Positions 1 to 8,309 of a DNA stretch of 60,456 nucleotides are shown here, piece after piece (the stretch's first letter is position 1; every line of letters begins with the position of its first letter). The stretch lies in assembly GCA_938045545.1 (NCBI GenBank), contig CALIBN010000011.1, forward strand, positions 1 to 60,456. Direction: 5' to 3'. Position numbers and translations under genes: made by a program. The stretch comes from an uncultured archaeon. Lineage in GTDB: Archaea; Thermoproteota; EX4484-205; JAAOZP01. The notes under the pieces were generated by a model, which worked only from the letters and a program-made list of their open reading frames with translations, did not search any database and was not told where the DNA came from.

Positions 1-587
1 AAAAACCTTGATTGAACGGGTATAACCATCCTGCCGCCCGGCTTCAACTGCTCTATGAGCGGCGGGGGAATCTTGGGTGCTGCCGCCGTAACGAGGATGC
101 GATCGTAAGGCGAAGCCTCCGGATACCCTTTAGAACCGTCGCCCTGAATGACCCTGATGACCCTGCTGAACCCGAGCCTCATGAAGTTGGACTCGGCGAA
201 CCTCACGAGACTACTGTTTATCTCAACAGTGTAAACCAACGGGTTGGGCGAGTCTAGGCCCGGACAAGTTAACACGGCGAGCGTAGCCGCGTGGTAACCG
301 CTTCCCGTGCCAACCTCCAGAATCCTGTCCCCCACTTGAACCTCGAGAAGCTCGTTCATAATGGCGACCATGTGGGGTGCTGAAATCGTCTGACCCGTGT
401 CCCCAAGCGGGAGAGGAATATCAGCGTAAGCATACTCCAGCTGGTTGGGCCAGACGAACTCGTGTCTAGGAACTCTGAGCATTGCCTGCCTCACCCTCTC
501 ACTCTTCACAACGCCTTCCGCGACGAGCTGTTCAACCATCCTCATCCTCTTCTCCAGAAAAGGGTCTCGCCCGACCGTTTCTCCCAT
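1..587 (-). CDS. pcm: Protein-L-isoaspartate O-methyltransferase, 3' end off the window
   Basis: SAM-dependent repair methyltransferase that methylates isoaspartyl residues of damaged proteins. Reading leftwards from the ATG at 587 the frame stays open to base 1, so the C-terminus is missing. The protein begins MGETVGRDPFLEKRM, then shows the PCMT landmarks in order: PRHEFVW, a G-D-T-G-Q-T-I-S-x-P-H-M substrate loop, the SAM-binding LEVGTGSGYHAA, a VYTVEI acidic motif, and ILVTAAAP near the cut end. About 195 of an expected 210-240 residues are visible. It is divergent from the DUF371 gene, the two starts being about 50 bases apart. Only the family is read from sequence; activity is inferred. 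Confidence 0.93.
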   Translation of the reverse strand, partial: MGETVGRDPFLEKRMRMVEQLVAEGVVKSERVRQAMLRVPRHEFVWPNQLEYAYADIPLPLGDTGQTISAPHMVAIMNELLEVQVGDRILEVGTGSGYHAATLAVLTCPGLDSPNPLVYTVEINSSLVRFAESNFMRLGFSRVIRVIQGDGSKGYPEASPYDRILVTAAAPKIPPPLIEQLKPGGRMVIPVQSRF

Positions 588-635
588 CTCTGGAACAGTT
601 TTTATTAAACCCTTGGATAAAACGTTTTCAGGGAA

Positions 636-1058
636 ATGAGTAGGATAGTTGAAAAGGTGCATGGAAAAGGCCATCCGAACATAAGGGCTACGCACCCGAC
701 TACGCTCGCAGCCACCGTTGACCATGAGGTTAGTGTGGCCGGCGACTGCTTCCTGATGGTTTCCGCGGACAAGTCTCCCTCAACACTCTCAGAAGACTTT
801 AAGAACGCTGCCCGGAGGCGCGTGAAGATACTGGGCAGAATAATCGTCGGAGGCCTCGTAGACTTGTTCGAATGCTACGGTGACCCGAGCCTCACCTTTG
901 AAAACACGCGTACAATGGTTTTCAGAAAAAGCAGGTATATTTGCAGCAAAACAGTAGGGATTGAAAGCAGCAAGAGTGCGAGAGACATAGATCGGAGAAT
1001 CGTTAAAATGCTCCGGAATGGGGCTGAAGCCCTTATTGAGCTAACAGTCTTAGAGTAA
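636..1058 (+). CDS. DUF371 family conserved archaeal protein
   Basis: A 140-residue protein of the archaeal DUF371 family, function unknown. The N-terminus carries the family hallmark GHPNIRATHPTT followed by T-x-D-H-E-V-S-V-x-G-D-C. It also has a short K-S-P-S-T-L turn, a segment like methyltransferase or RNA-binding folds (FECYGDPSLTF), and a C-terminal K-S-A-R-D-I-D-R stretch. There is no signal peptide or membrane segment. The ATG at 636 is the first one; it lies about 50 bases from the divergent Pcm start, so the two share a promoter region. Recognition rests on remembered motif similarity only. Confidence 0.8.
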   Translation: MSRIVEKVHGKGHPNIRATHPTTLAATVDHEVSVAGDCFLMVSADKSPSTLSEDFKNAARRRVKILGRIIVGGLVDLFECYGDPSLTFENTRTMVFRKSRYICSKTVGIESSKSARDIDRRIVKMLRNGAEALIELTVLE

Positions 1059-1081
1059 ACCAGAGAAAAGCCGGTTTTAAA

Positions 1082-2143
1082 CTATCTTTCACGCTCGCCT
1101 CGTGCGAACTCCAGGAACCTCTGCTTAGCCTCCTCATAGGGCATTTGAACAGGAGGATGCTTAAAGCAGTATGCTGAAACACTGATCAAGGGGCCGCTAA
1201 CACCCCTGTCTAAAGCAATCTTAACGCCTCTTAACGCATCTATTATTACCCCGGCACTGTTAGGAGAGTCTATTACTGAAAGCTTAAGATCTATGGTTAA
1301 GGGTGCACCGCCGAAATACCTGCCTTTAATCCATATGTAGCATATTTTCTCGTTCTCCAGGAAAGGCACATAGTCGCTCGGCCCTATGCGGAGCGGCATC
1401 TCGTAGGGGGACATCGCCCTGACGGCTGAAGTCTTACTCTCCCTCTTGGAGGCGAGCCTCTGCTGCTCCAGCATGTTTAGAAAATCAGTGTCCCCACCTA
1501 TGTTCAGCTGGTAGGACTCGTCTACTTTAACACCCCTGTCGACGAGAAGCTTGATCAGCGTCTTATGGAGAACAGTCGCGCCAAGCTGGCTCATAACGTC
1601 GTCACCCGCTATCGGCAACCCTTTTTCAGCAAACCTTGTCTGCCACTCGGCTGATGAAGCTATGAACGTAGGCATGGCGTTCACGAAGGCTATGCCAGCC
1701 TCCAGTGCCGACTTAGCGTAGAAGCGGCTGCCGTTCTCGCTGCCAACAGGAAGATAGTTCACCAGAATATCTGCCTTAGAGGACTTCAACTCCTCAACCA
1801 CATCCACTTCCCTCTCGTCTGAGAACTCTATTACCTCCTTCAGATACCTGCCGACACCGTCTAGGACAGGCCCCTTCTTAACTGTAACACCAGTTTTAGG
1901 CACATCCTGAAACCTAATAGTGTTGTTCGGCTTCTCGAATATTGCTTCACCAAGGTCTCTACCAACCTTCCTCTTGTTAATGTCAAAGGCGGCTACAAAC
2001 TCTATGTCCCCAGGCCCGTATCCCCCGACAATTGGATGCGCTAAGCCAACCGGGTCTCCCTTCTCCCGGTAGTAGTATACTCCTTGGACGAGCGCGGAGG
2101 CGCAGTTTCCGACGCCGGCTATTGCTACTCTGATCCTTCCCAT
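1082..2143 (-). CDS. ino1: Myo-inositol-1-phosphate synthase
   Basis: NAD-dependent cyclisation of glucose-6-phosphate to L-myo-inositol-1-phosphate, the first step to archaeal inositol lipids and, in some thermophiles, to di-inositol phosphate solutes. The protein opens with the Rossmann motif VAIAGVGNCASALVQG and carries GGDTDFLN and the SKRESKTSAV segment seen in the prokaryotic Ino1 family. The frame extends four codons upstream to an ATG at 2155, but a TATA element at 2169-2178 puts the predicted transcript start near 2145-2150. The ATG at 2143 (MGRIRVAIAG), on an almost leaderless mRNA, is therefore preferred, giving 353 residues. Confidence 0.93.
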   Translation of the reverse strand: MGRIRVAIAGVGNCASALVQGVYYYREKGDPVGLAHPIVGGYGPGDIEFVAAFDINKRKVGRDLGEAIFEKPNNTIRFQDVPKTGVTVKKGPVLDGVGRYLKEVIEFSDEREVDVVEELKSSKADILVNYLPVGSENGSRFYAKSALEAGIAFVNAMPTFIASSAEWQTRFAEKGLPIAGDDVMSQLGATVLHKTLIKLLVDRGVKVDESYQLNIGGDTDFLNMLEQQRLASKRESKTSAVRAMSPYEMPLRIGPSDYVPFLENEKICYIWIKGRYFGGAPLTIDLKLSVIDSPNSAGVIIDALRGVKIALDRGVSGPLISVSAYCFKHPPVQMPYEEAKQRFLEFARGERER

Positions 2144-2168
2144 GGTGAAAAACAATACATATTTTACC

Positions 2169-2178
2169 TTTATAAAAT
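2169..2178 (-). promoter_or_regulatory. TATA box of ino1
   Basis: On the minus strand the element reads TTTTATAAAG. It lies about 27 bases upstream of the ATG at 2143, the usual archaeal TATA-to-start spacing, so the transcript probably begins within a few bases of that codon. This is the basis for choosing the internal start. Confidence 0.6.
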
Positions 2179-2212
2179 TAACTGGCTGCTCTGAAACCGG
2201 GAAAACCCTAGG

Positions 2213-2719
2213 CTACTTCAGCTTCAAACCGCATTTCCTACAGTAGCGCATCCCTTCAGAAACCGGGGCGCCACACCTGGGGCAGAAACCAATTATCTCA
2301 CCAACCTTCTCAGGCTTCTCCTCCTTTTCCAAGGCCTCCTCCTCAAGAGGCTCATAAGCCTCCTCGGCCGGAGCCTCCTCTTCATACGCTTGCTCTAAAC
2401 CTGCTTTCTCCTTTTCAACAGTCTCAGCCTCTTCCCAACTGTAAGCAGCCTCAGCCTCATGGTAAGCAGCCTCCTTCTGGCCGCCTTCTTCAACAGCCTC
2501 GCTTTGAACAGTCTCGGCCGGAGCAATTATTCTTCTTCTCGGCTTAATTAAAATCGAAACCACCACGACTATTATACCCGTCCAGAAGACAGTCGTCGTC
2601 AAGTACTTATAAGTTGCCTCATCCACAAGCTCTTCGAAAGGGTTTTGCGGAATCGTTTGAAAATACAGGCCTACGGCTATCAGCAGTACACCGGCAGCCA
2701 GTACATTAGTTTTGTTCAA
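2213..2719 (-). CDS. Membrane-anchored zinc-ribbon protein with acidic linker
   Basis: A 168-residue protein of unknown function. Two hydrophobic helices lie at about residues 7-22 and 42-62, followed by a basic stop (KPRRR). Next comes an alanine/glutamate-rich, low-complexity acidic linker of about 70 residues, and then a C-terminal zinc ribbon CPRCGAPVSEGMRYCRKCG (Cx2C-x10-Cx2C). The layout suggests a cytoplasmic zinc ribbon held at the membrane by a flexible acidic tether. It sits between ino1 and another small membrane protein on the same strand, but gaps of about 60-70 bases make a shared transcript uncertain. Confidence 0.75.
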   Translation of the reverse strand: MNKTNVLAAGVLLIAVGLYFQTIPQNPFEELVDEATYKYLTTTVFWTGIIVVVVSILIKPRRRIIAPAETVQSEAVEEGGQKEAAYHEAEAAYSWEEAETVEKEKAGLEQAYEEEAPAEEAYEPLEEEALEKEEKPEKVGEIIGFCPRCGAPVSEGMRYCRKCGLKLK

Positions 2720-2791
2720 CTCAAACGTTTTTACACTGTCAGTAGGTAATTAACTTTTTCGACACCCTGCTAAACACAAGGCTGACACGTT

Positions 2792-3193
2792 TTAAAACAA
2801 TCCTAAGGGCCTTTTTAAAACAGCTATTACAGTGAGGATAATGCAAGCTATGCTTAGAGCCAGCTCCGCCGGGGAAACCAGGCCTTGGACTGCTGCGAAG
2901 TATAATGGTGGCGAAACTCCTGCAATCCCGATGACGACCCCCACTATGAAAGCGTAGCGAGCAATTTTCCTAAGCCTCGAATCAAACATCAGCCCTGTTA
3001 AGGAACCGGTGGTCAGAATTCCTGCGATAACCAGATTATAGGTTTCGCCTCCCGATATCACTGGGGAGAGCAGGTAGAGTATTGAGAGGACAAGCATGGG
3101 CCAGAGGCCTAGAAGCCTGCTGCTAAGACTTACTTTCCCCTGTGAAACTTTTCCTCCAGCATTCTCCCTTCCAGTCAACATTAAGCTCCTCAC
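2792..3193 (-). CDS. Small polytopic membrane protein
   Basis: A 133-residue protein with four predicted membrane helices after a polar N-terminus (roughly residues 28-45, 51-68, 78-97, 106-127). No known family is recognised. The GTG at 3193 gives the longest frame; an ATG at 3181 (MLTGRENAGG) is equally plausible, and neither alters the membrane core. The start lies 12 bases from the end of the Gfo/Idh/MocA gene on the same strand, so it is probably last in a PolB - oxidoreductase - membrane protein transcript. Confidence 0.65.
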   Translation of the reverse strand: MRSLMLTGRENAGGKVSQGKVSLSSRLLGLWPMLVLSILYLLSPVISGGETYNLVIAGILTTGSLTGLMFDSRLRKIARYAFIVGVVIGIAGVSPPLYFAAVQGLVSPAELALSIACIILTVIAVLKRPLGLF

Positions 3194-3204
3194 TCAACAG
3201 TTTT

Positions 3205-4188
3205 TTAAAAAGGTTGCGTCACTATGTTGACAACGTTGCCTGTTTCAGAGGATTTGAAGCTCGATTCAACTATCGCCAAGGCTTTAACAGCATCCTCCTC
3301 TCCGGGGCTGGGATTTGAGCCGTTAACTATGCATTCTAGGAAGTGTTTCAGCTCGTGCCTAAGCGGCTCGCTCCACTCTGAGAACGGTGTTATCCTATCG
3401 TCTTTAGAGCTCAGCGTCACTTGCTGAGACACCAGGTCTGCCTCAATCACTCCCTCCGAACCTATTATCTCTAGGCTCCTTATCTTGAAGGGCGTAAGCC
3501 AGTTAGCCTGGATTATAGCCATCTTCTCCGCTTTAAAAGTCAAGATGAGCGTGGCATAATCCTCGTGAATCCTGTGCATCGATCTCCCCACCTTAGCATA
3601 GACCTTCAAAGGATCTTCTGAGAAAACATGCCTCATCAAGTCTATATCGTGTATCGCAGTGTCCAGCAGCACTCCTAAATCAGTTATTCTCTCAGGCCAC
3701 CTTCTGACGCGCGTCGCTGAAGCCATTATTATCTCCCCAACCGCTCCTTCGGCAACATAATTCTTAACCATGCTCACCGCCGGGTTAAACCTCTCAATAA
3801 ACCCGACCATGAGCTTTACGCGTTCCCTCCTAGCCTGGTTGATGATTTCAAAGGCTTCTCTAAGATCCCGGGTGAACGGTTTTTCGATAAGCAGATACTT
3901 GAAGTTCTTAAGGATGAGCTGCAAAGCCACCTCCTTGTGAGTGAAGGTTGGAGTCGAGACTACTGCACCGTCGTAAACGTTCTCAGGTATTTCTGAGACG
4001 CTGGAGTAATAGGGCACGTTGTAAAGCCTGCCGTATGTGCTGGCCTTCTCGACATCTATGTCGCACACTCCTCCTAATCCCCCGAGTTCAGCGAGAACTC
4101 TGACATGGTTTTTCCCGAAGCCGCCCGTGCCGACGACGATCACCTTAGGCTTCTCCCTATTCAGGGTCAACAGTCCCCACCGTTTCAC
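3205..4188 (-). CDS. Gfo/Idh/MocA family NAD(P)-dependent oxidoreductase
   Basis: A sugar or cyclitol dehydrogenase-type enzyme of 327 residues. The Rossmann motif VVGTGGFGKNHVRVLAELG is at about residues 18-36, and the family EKPFT motif (catalytic lysine) is near residue 102. A GVLLDTAIHDIDLMRHV segment matches the conserved G-x-x-x-D-x-x-x-H-x-x-D pattern, which supplies the catalytic Asp/His. The GTG start overlaps the polB stop codon (ATGTGA), indicating translational coupling. The substrate cannot be read; UDP-sugar or inositol dehydrogenases are the nearest functional types, and the nearby ino1 gene is only weak context. Confidence 0.9.
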   Translation of the reverse strand: MKRWGLLTLNREKPKVIVVGTGGFGKNHVRVLAELGGLGGVCDIDVEKASTYGRLYNVPYYSSVSEIPENVYDGAVVSTPTFTHKEVALQLILKNFKYLLIEKPFTRDLREAFEIINQARRERVKLMVGFIERFNPAVSMVKNYVAEGAVGEIIMASATRVRRWPERITDLGVLLDTAIHDIDLMRHVFSEDPLKVYAKVGRSMHRIHEDYATLILTFKAEKMAIIQANWLTPFKIRSLEIIGSEGVIEADLVSQQVTLSSKDDRITPFSEWSEPLRHELKHFLECIVNGSNPSPGEEDAVKALAIVESSFKSSETGNVVNIVTQPF

Positions 4189-6638
4189 ATGAAGTCTTTA
4201 AGCTTTAGGCTCCTTCTTGGCGGCTCGATCTCTATGCCCAGCGGGTCTAGAACCTGCTCGAAAGTAGCCTTCATAACGCTCAAGTATTTCTCCAAGTCTA
4301 TCTCCTCTATTCTAGCCATTCTAACTGGTTTAACCCCTGTTTTAACCTTGACGTAAGATATTATGTCCCCCGCCCTCGCCTTGACGCCAAGCTCCCTCTC
4401 AAGCTGCTTAGCCGCCTTAACGTGTTGAGGAGTATTCTTATCATAATTGTCCACAGGCTTACTCAGCATGACGTCGAAAGCAAGCTCCTCAAGGCTAAGC
4501 TGCCTGTTCATAAGTTTCTCAACATAATCGTTCATCATTCTTTTTATGCTTGCCACAGCGGAGTTGAACTCCTCCTCATTCCTAACCTTGCTGAGAATGC
4601 TGATCATGTCGTGGAAAGCTTGTTTCACAAACTTCGGGGTTGAGCTTTTCTTACCAACCAGGCCCTTTATGTCGACGTTACCGTCCTCCGTCACACCTAG
4701 GTAGTTCTTCTTCCGCTGGCTGAAAACTCCGTAGCGGTAAACCTTATCGATGTTAAGCTCAATACTATACTTGTTCCTGACTAACTCGATGAGTTTCTCC
4801 ACTTCCTCTGGCTTAGGGTTTCTCAGAAATATTGAGTCAGTGTCTCCGTAGACAACCTCTATTCCTAGGGCTTTAGCGGTTTCAACGAGCTCCGTGAAAA
4901 TACCTCTACCTATCCATGTTACTGTTTCAGCTGCGCAGGGAGCGTAGAAGTGGAATGAATCAGCCCCCATAACCCCGTAGCTAGCGTTTATAAATACTTT
5001 TATTGCTCTCTGCACAACATCGTAGAAAGACCGCTTCTCCTCATCCCTTGTTTTCTTCGCAAGAGGCTGATAGTACTTGACGCGTAGCTCCCTGAGGGCC
5101 CCTATCACGGAGCTTTCAATCCCTTTTCTCTTCCTGCAGATCCAGTGTGGGGAATTCATTGGCGCGTTGCTTCTACACTCATCATGCCCGCATCTAACTG
5201 TTTCATAGCTTATGTTGAAATTCATTATTATGCTTGGATACAGGGAGGCGAAGTCGAGAACGATAAGGTTAAAATAGAGACCCGGCTTAGGCTCAAGAAC
5301 TATTGCACCCCTGTACTTCTTACCTTTAATTATCGCTTCAGACACCTTTGCGCTTTTAAACTGCAGAATATCCTCCTGCCGGGGTATCAGGTAATTGTTC
5401 CTCCTATGTATACTCAGAAGCATGCTTTTAATCCATGTTGAAACACCATGCCTAACAACATCCTCCAATGGAAGCCTGCTTATCCTCATGAAGAGGACAA
5501 GCAGCTTAAGAAGAAGATAGTTCTTGTTGGCGATAAGGTCGAAAGTTATCTCAGCGTCTCTGAAACAGTATTCAGCAAGCTCCCTAGGCTTAAGCATTCC
5601 AATATCCTCCTCTAAAGCTATCTTACCTTTTCCAACTAACGCTTTCCCAATAGCGTCAAGCGTAGCCTCCTTGTAAACACCGCCGTAAGCATAGTTCTGA
5701 ATAGACTTGTTGAAGAAAACCCTGTAAAGATCGATGTGAACCCCATAAACCAGGTCCACATAGTCCCGCCCCTTCTCCAACGGCATTTTCCCCTCGACGG
5801 AGAGCCTGCTTGCCCTATTGTAGAGATAAAGCAGGTCAAACTTATCCCCGTTGAAAGTGACTATTACAGGGTACTTTCTGATCTCCTTTAAAACCTCTGA
5901 CAGCAGCCTCTTCTCGTCGGATACGTGAATAATCTTCTTAACCCCGTCGTCCTCCTCACCGTCAAAACCATCCAAGACATAGACTTTCGGAGCCCCCGTA
6001 TTAGGCTTGAATGCGACGGCTATCACCGGATCCTCAGCCTTGTTAGCGTCAGGCACATGGTTCGGTCCAGGAGGTTTAACCTCTATATCTATGGAGGACA
6101 GTTTCACAAAGGGTATCGGCTGGTTAAGCGTGTCGACAAGCTCCTTAATCTCCAGGTAATTGGATACAGGCAGCTTAAGAGTGTCTTCCAAGGCTGCTTC
6201 AACAGGCTGCTCAACCAGCCTACCGTCGACAATAGAGTAGTAGAGCCCAGGCTTCTTCCCAGTATCGTAAATATAGCACCATACATAGTGGATATCAGCC
6301 TCCCACGCTCTGCTAACGATCTCTCTTATGGATGTTGCTGTCCCGCCTATTGACAGGGGGTCCTTAGCAATAATCTTCCTGAAAACCTTCTCCCTGTCGT
6401 CAAGCAAATCATACTTCTTAACTTCCTCAATCCTGTCGAAGCCATGGTGACCCACCAACTGAGGATTATTCATCAACTCCTCCATGCTCAGATCAGTCAA
6501 CAAGTAGGGCTGGTGGTTTTCACTTGAAGGAAACAAGATGATCTCCTGGGTTTCAGGATCGTAAAGCTTTAAAACTATTCTTCTAGCCTCCCCGTCGTAA
6601 GAGGCGGAAACCAGCATAAGGTTCCTTCTCACACTCAT
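4185..6638 (-). CDS. polB: Family B DNA polymerase with 3'-5' exonuclease
   Basis: An 817-residue replicative or repair polymerase. The exonuclease site is intact: Exo I SSIDIEV (Asp-x-Glu), Exo II TFNGDKFDLLY, Exo III YCFRDAEIT. The polymerase motifs are intact: region II DFASLYPSI, region III KVFINASYGVMG, region I YGDTDSIF, and a KKNYLG motif downstream. Four cysteines in the C-H-D-E-C-R ... WICRKRKG segment follow region II, as in some archaeal PolB enzymes. It starts at the ATG at 6638, shares a bidirectional promoter with pop5, and is translationally coupled at its 3' end to the oxidoreductase gene. The organism also encodes the PolD small subunit (16.2 kb). Confidence 0.96.
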   Translation of the reverse strand: MSVRRNLMLVSASYDGEARRIVLKLYDPETQEIILFPSSENHQPYLLTDLSMEELMNNPQLVGHHGFDRIEEVKKYDLLDDREKVFRKIIAKDPLSIGGTATSIREIVSRAWEADIHYVWCYIYDTGKKPGLYYSIVDGRLVEQPVEAALEDTLKLPVSNYLEIKELVDTLNQPIPFVKLSSIDIEVKPPGPNHVPDANKAEDPVIAVAFKPNTGAPKVYVLDGFDGEEDDGVKKIIHVSDEKRLLSEVLKEIRKYPVIVTFNGDKFDLLYLYNRASRLSVEGKMPLEKGRDYVDLVYGVHIDLYRVFFNKSIQNYAYGGVYKEATLDAIGKALVGKGKIALEEDIGMLKPRELAEYCFRDAEITFDLIANKNYLLLKLLVLFMRISRLPLEDVVRHGVSTWIKSMLLSIHRRNNYLIPRQEDILQFKSAKVSEAIIKGKKYRGAIVLEPKPGLYFNLIVLDFASLYPSIIMNFNISYETVRCGHDECRSNAPMNSPHWICRKRKGIESSVIGALRELRVKYYQPLAKKTRDEEKRSFYDVVQRAIKVFINASYGVMGADSFHFYAPCAAETVTWIGRGIFTELVETAKALGIEVVYGDTDSIFLRNPKPEEVEKLIELVRNKYSIELNIDKVYRYGVFSQRKKNYLGVTEDGNVDIKGLVGKKSSTPKFVKQAFHDMISILSKVRNEEEFNSAVASIKRMMNDYVEKLMNRQLSLEELAFDVMLSKPVDNYDKNTPQHVKAAKQLERELGVKARAGDIISYVKVKTGVKPVRMARIEEIDLEKYLSVMKATFEQVLDPLGIEIEPPRRSLKLKDFM

Positions 6639-6676
6639 CCTGCTTTCCCTTCGCTAAATAAATGTCTTCCACAACA

Positions 6677-6684
6677 CTATATAG
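6677..6684. promoter_or_regulatory. Palindromic TATA box between polB and pop5
   Basis: CTATATAG is a perfect 8-bp palindrome in the 83-base divergent spacer. It lies 38 bases from the pop5 ATG (6722) and 39 bases from the polB ATG (6638). A TBP site reading the same on both strands and equidistant from both starts can direct both genes. No second TATA of comparable quality is seen for pop5; for polB a weaker TTTATTTA lies near 6652-6662. Confidence 0.6.
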
Positions 6685-6721
6685 GTTTATTTCCCGCTTA
6701 GAAGCATGTGTTACGAGGCTA

Positions 6722-7021
6722 ATGCCGGTTAAGGAGTATAGGGTTAGATACGTGGTAGTTAAAACGGGAAACACCCCCCCTGAAGACCGCAGGAGGCTCG
6801 TCGAAATCTTGAGGAACGAGTGTGAAAAACACCAGTCGGGTTTGCGTTTCAAAGTGGTCCGTGAAAAAGGAGATATTCTCGTCGCCAAGTGCTCCCATAA
6901 AGCAGTACCACCGATCAGGAGCCTCTTAACCAGGCTTGCCGCAAGCCCGGCTTTTTCCGGCGTTCAGCTGATCGGCGTTTCAGGCACCTTGAAGAAGGCT
7001 GTCCGCAAGTTCTGTCCATAA
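6722..7021 (+). CDS. pop5: RNase P protein component Pop5 (Rpp14/Pop5 family)
   Basis: A 99-residue protein subunit of archaeal RNase P, which matures the 5' ends of tRNAs. The N-terminal R-Y-V-V-V-K strand, the central I-L-V-A-K-C-S-H segment and the C-terminal signature LIGVSGTLKKAVRKF match archaeal Pop5, whose typical ending is V-x-G-V-S-G-T-I-K-x-x-x-R-K-F. An upstream in-frame ATG exists at 6662, but it precedes the promoter's predicted start site. The ATG at 6722 has a GAGG five bases ahead and is preferred. It is divergent from polB. Confidence 0.85.
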   Translation: MPVKEYRVRYVVVKTGNTPPEDRRRLVEILRNECEKHQSGLRFKVVREKGDILVAKCSHKAVPPIRSLLTRLAASPAFSGVQLIGVSGTLKKAVRKFCP

Positions 7022-7075
7022 TAGAAATAGAGTGGGGCAAGGATTGTAGCTGAAAAAGCCCTGTGATGCCTCGGA

Positions 7076-7100
7076 GGAAGCCGCTCGCACTTTGGCTTCC
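7076..7100. terminator. Inverted repeat between convergent genes
   Basis: GGAAGCC ... GGCTTCC forms a perfect 7-bp stem with an 11-base loop in the spacer between pop5 (+) and the frameshifted gene on the minus strand. It has no run of T after it on either side. A bidirectional transcription stop is plausible but unproven. Confidence 0.35.
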
Positions 7101-7731
7101 TAAACCTCTATCCTCCTACTCGCTAAAAACTCGTTCATCTTATCCTCGTTTAAGAGCATTGCCTCAACTTTCACCATAGCATTGACTCTTTTTAAGATCT
7201 CTTCAATTACCTGTTCATCATTCATTCCAGTTGAGTCGAAAGTGGTTATGAAGAAGATTTTAGAATTCGCATCTATTTTAACCTTAAAACCATGTTCCTC
7301 GCTAACTCTTTTAGCTAACTCTTCAGCCCATATAGAAAGCCTCGCAAAATATCCAACAGCTCCTTTGAGATGTTTCTTAAACTTCTTCTGCCCGAAGTCT
7401 TCAACGATCCTCCTCTCCTCCCATGCCTGCTCGTAGATTTTCTTCCTTCCTCCTCAGTCTTAGTCTTCCTAAGCCTTCGCTCGTATTTGTTGGCAAACAA
7501 CGCTTCTCTTATTCCCTCGTTAGTATATATTGGACCAGAGCCAACTACGAGATTTCCATCTTTATATGCAGTGATGCTTATTCCGTAGTCATGGTATCCA
7601 TAAGAAGGCGGCCAAAAGGTCATTGTCCATTTCTCGGTGGGGGCAGGTGTATGAAGCTTAAATTCCTTAGGATTGATATTAAACTTTTCTATCAATAAAC
7701 TCCTCAGCTTCTCAATCAGGCTTTCGCTCAT
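7100..7731 (-). pseudogene. Unknown gene split by a -1 frameshift at an A-run
   Basis: The ATG-initiated frame from 7731 runs well for about 98 residues (MSESLIEKLRSLL ... YERRLRKTKTEEEGRK) and then turns into basic low-quality sequence. Slipping back one base in the run of four A (plus-strand TTTT at 7438-7441) gives a good continuation (IYEQAWEERIVEDFGQKK ...) ending RRIEV and a TAG at 7100-7102. The joined product is about 210 residues. Its N-terminal half is rich in aromatic beta-strand-like segments and its C-terminal half is helical. No family is recognised. The start overlaps the end of the upstream gene by 4 bases, so the two form an operon. The lesion could be a mutation, a sequence error or programmed slippage. 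Confidence 0.7.
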
Positions 7732-8309
7732 TTTTTAACCTCCACATTTTCAATATCGCTCCTCGTGTAGACTTCTATCTTTATTCCCAAAGAAGATTTA
7801 TCTCCGACGAGGACATCCACCGGATTATAGGAGAAGCCTATTGCAATGCCGTATGGAACGTTCTTATAGCTGTCGAGCTTTATGTGTTCCTTAAGGTCTT
7901 CAAATGTACCCTCGTGCATATCCCCCCATACTTTTTCCAAGTCCACCTTCCTCACCGTTGACTCTACTTCTATTATCGCCATCACCTCACCCTTCTTAAA
8001 CACCACCTCCTCGTTAATCATAATATCTTCTTTAGCCTTTACGATCCCATCGACTTCCTTTTTACCAGGCTCTGCAACGTACATAAGGTCAACTTTATCC
8101 TCGAGTACGTTAGTCGATATGCCGGTTTTCTCCGAAAACTTCATGAGGATATCCCTTTTATAGCTCATTCCTTTTTCTTCATATCCCTCGATCACAATGC
8201 GTGCCCCGGCCTCTCCTATTTTATTTGCTGCTTTACTGTAGCTACCAGCCTCGATTATCTCGTGGAGGAGGCGGGGTATCGTATCCTTTATAGAGACTAT
8301 CTTATCCAT
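7728..8309 (-). CDS. Unknown protein, possible PD-(D/E)xK-like fold
   Basis: A 193-residue cytoplasmic protein that I cannot place. It has an N-terminal helical region (IKDTIPRLLHEIIEAGSYSKAANKIGEAG), then alternating strands. The arrangement EVDGIV ... 25 residues ... MAIIEVEST resembles the acidic D-x(n)-E-x-E core of restriction-like nucleases, but lysine is missing from the canonical E-x-K position, so this is only a suggestion. It is coupled by a 4-base overlap to the downstream frameshifted gene. The upstream 737 bases hold no convincing gene, so the cassette has its own promoter region. Confidence 0.65.
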   Translation of the reverse strand: MDKIVSIKDTIPRLLHEIIEAGSYSKAANKIGEAGARIVIEGYEEKGMSYKRDILMKFSEKTGISTNVLEDKVDLMYVAEPGKKEVDGIVKAKEDIMINEEVVFKKGEVMAIIEVESTVRKVDLEKVWGDMHEGTFEDLKEHIKLDSYKNVPYGIAIGFSYNPVDVLVGDKSSLGIKIEVYTRSDIENVEVKK

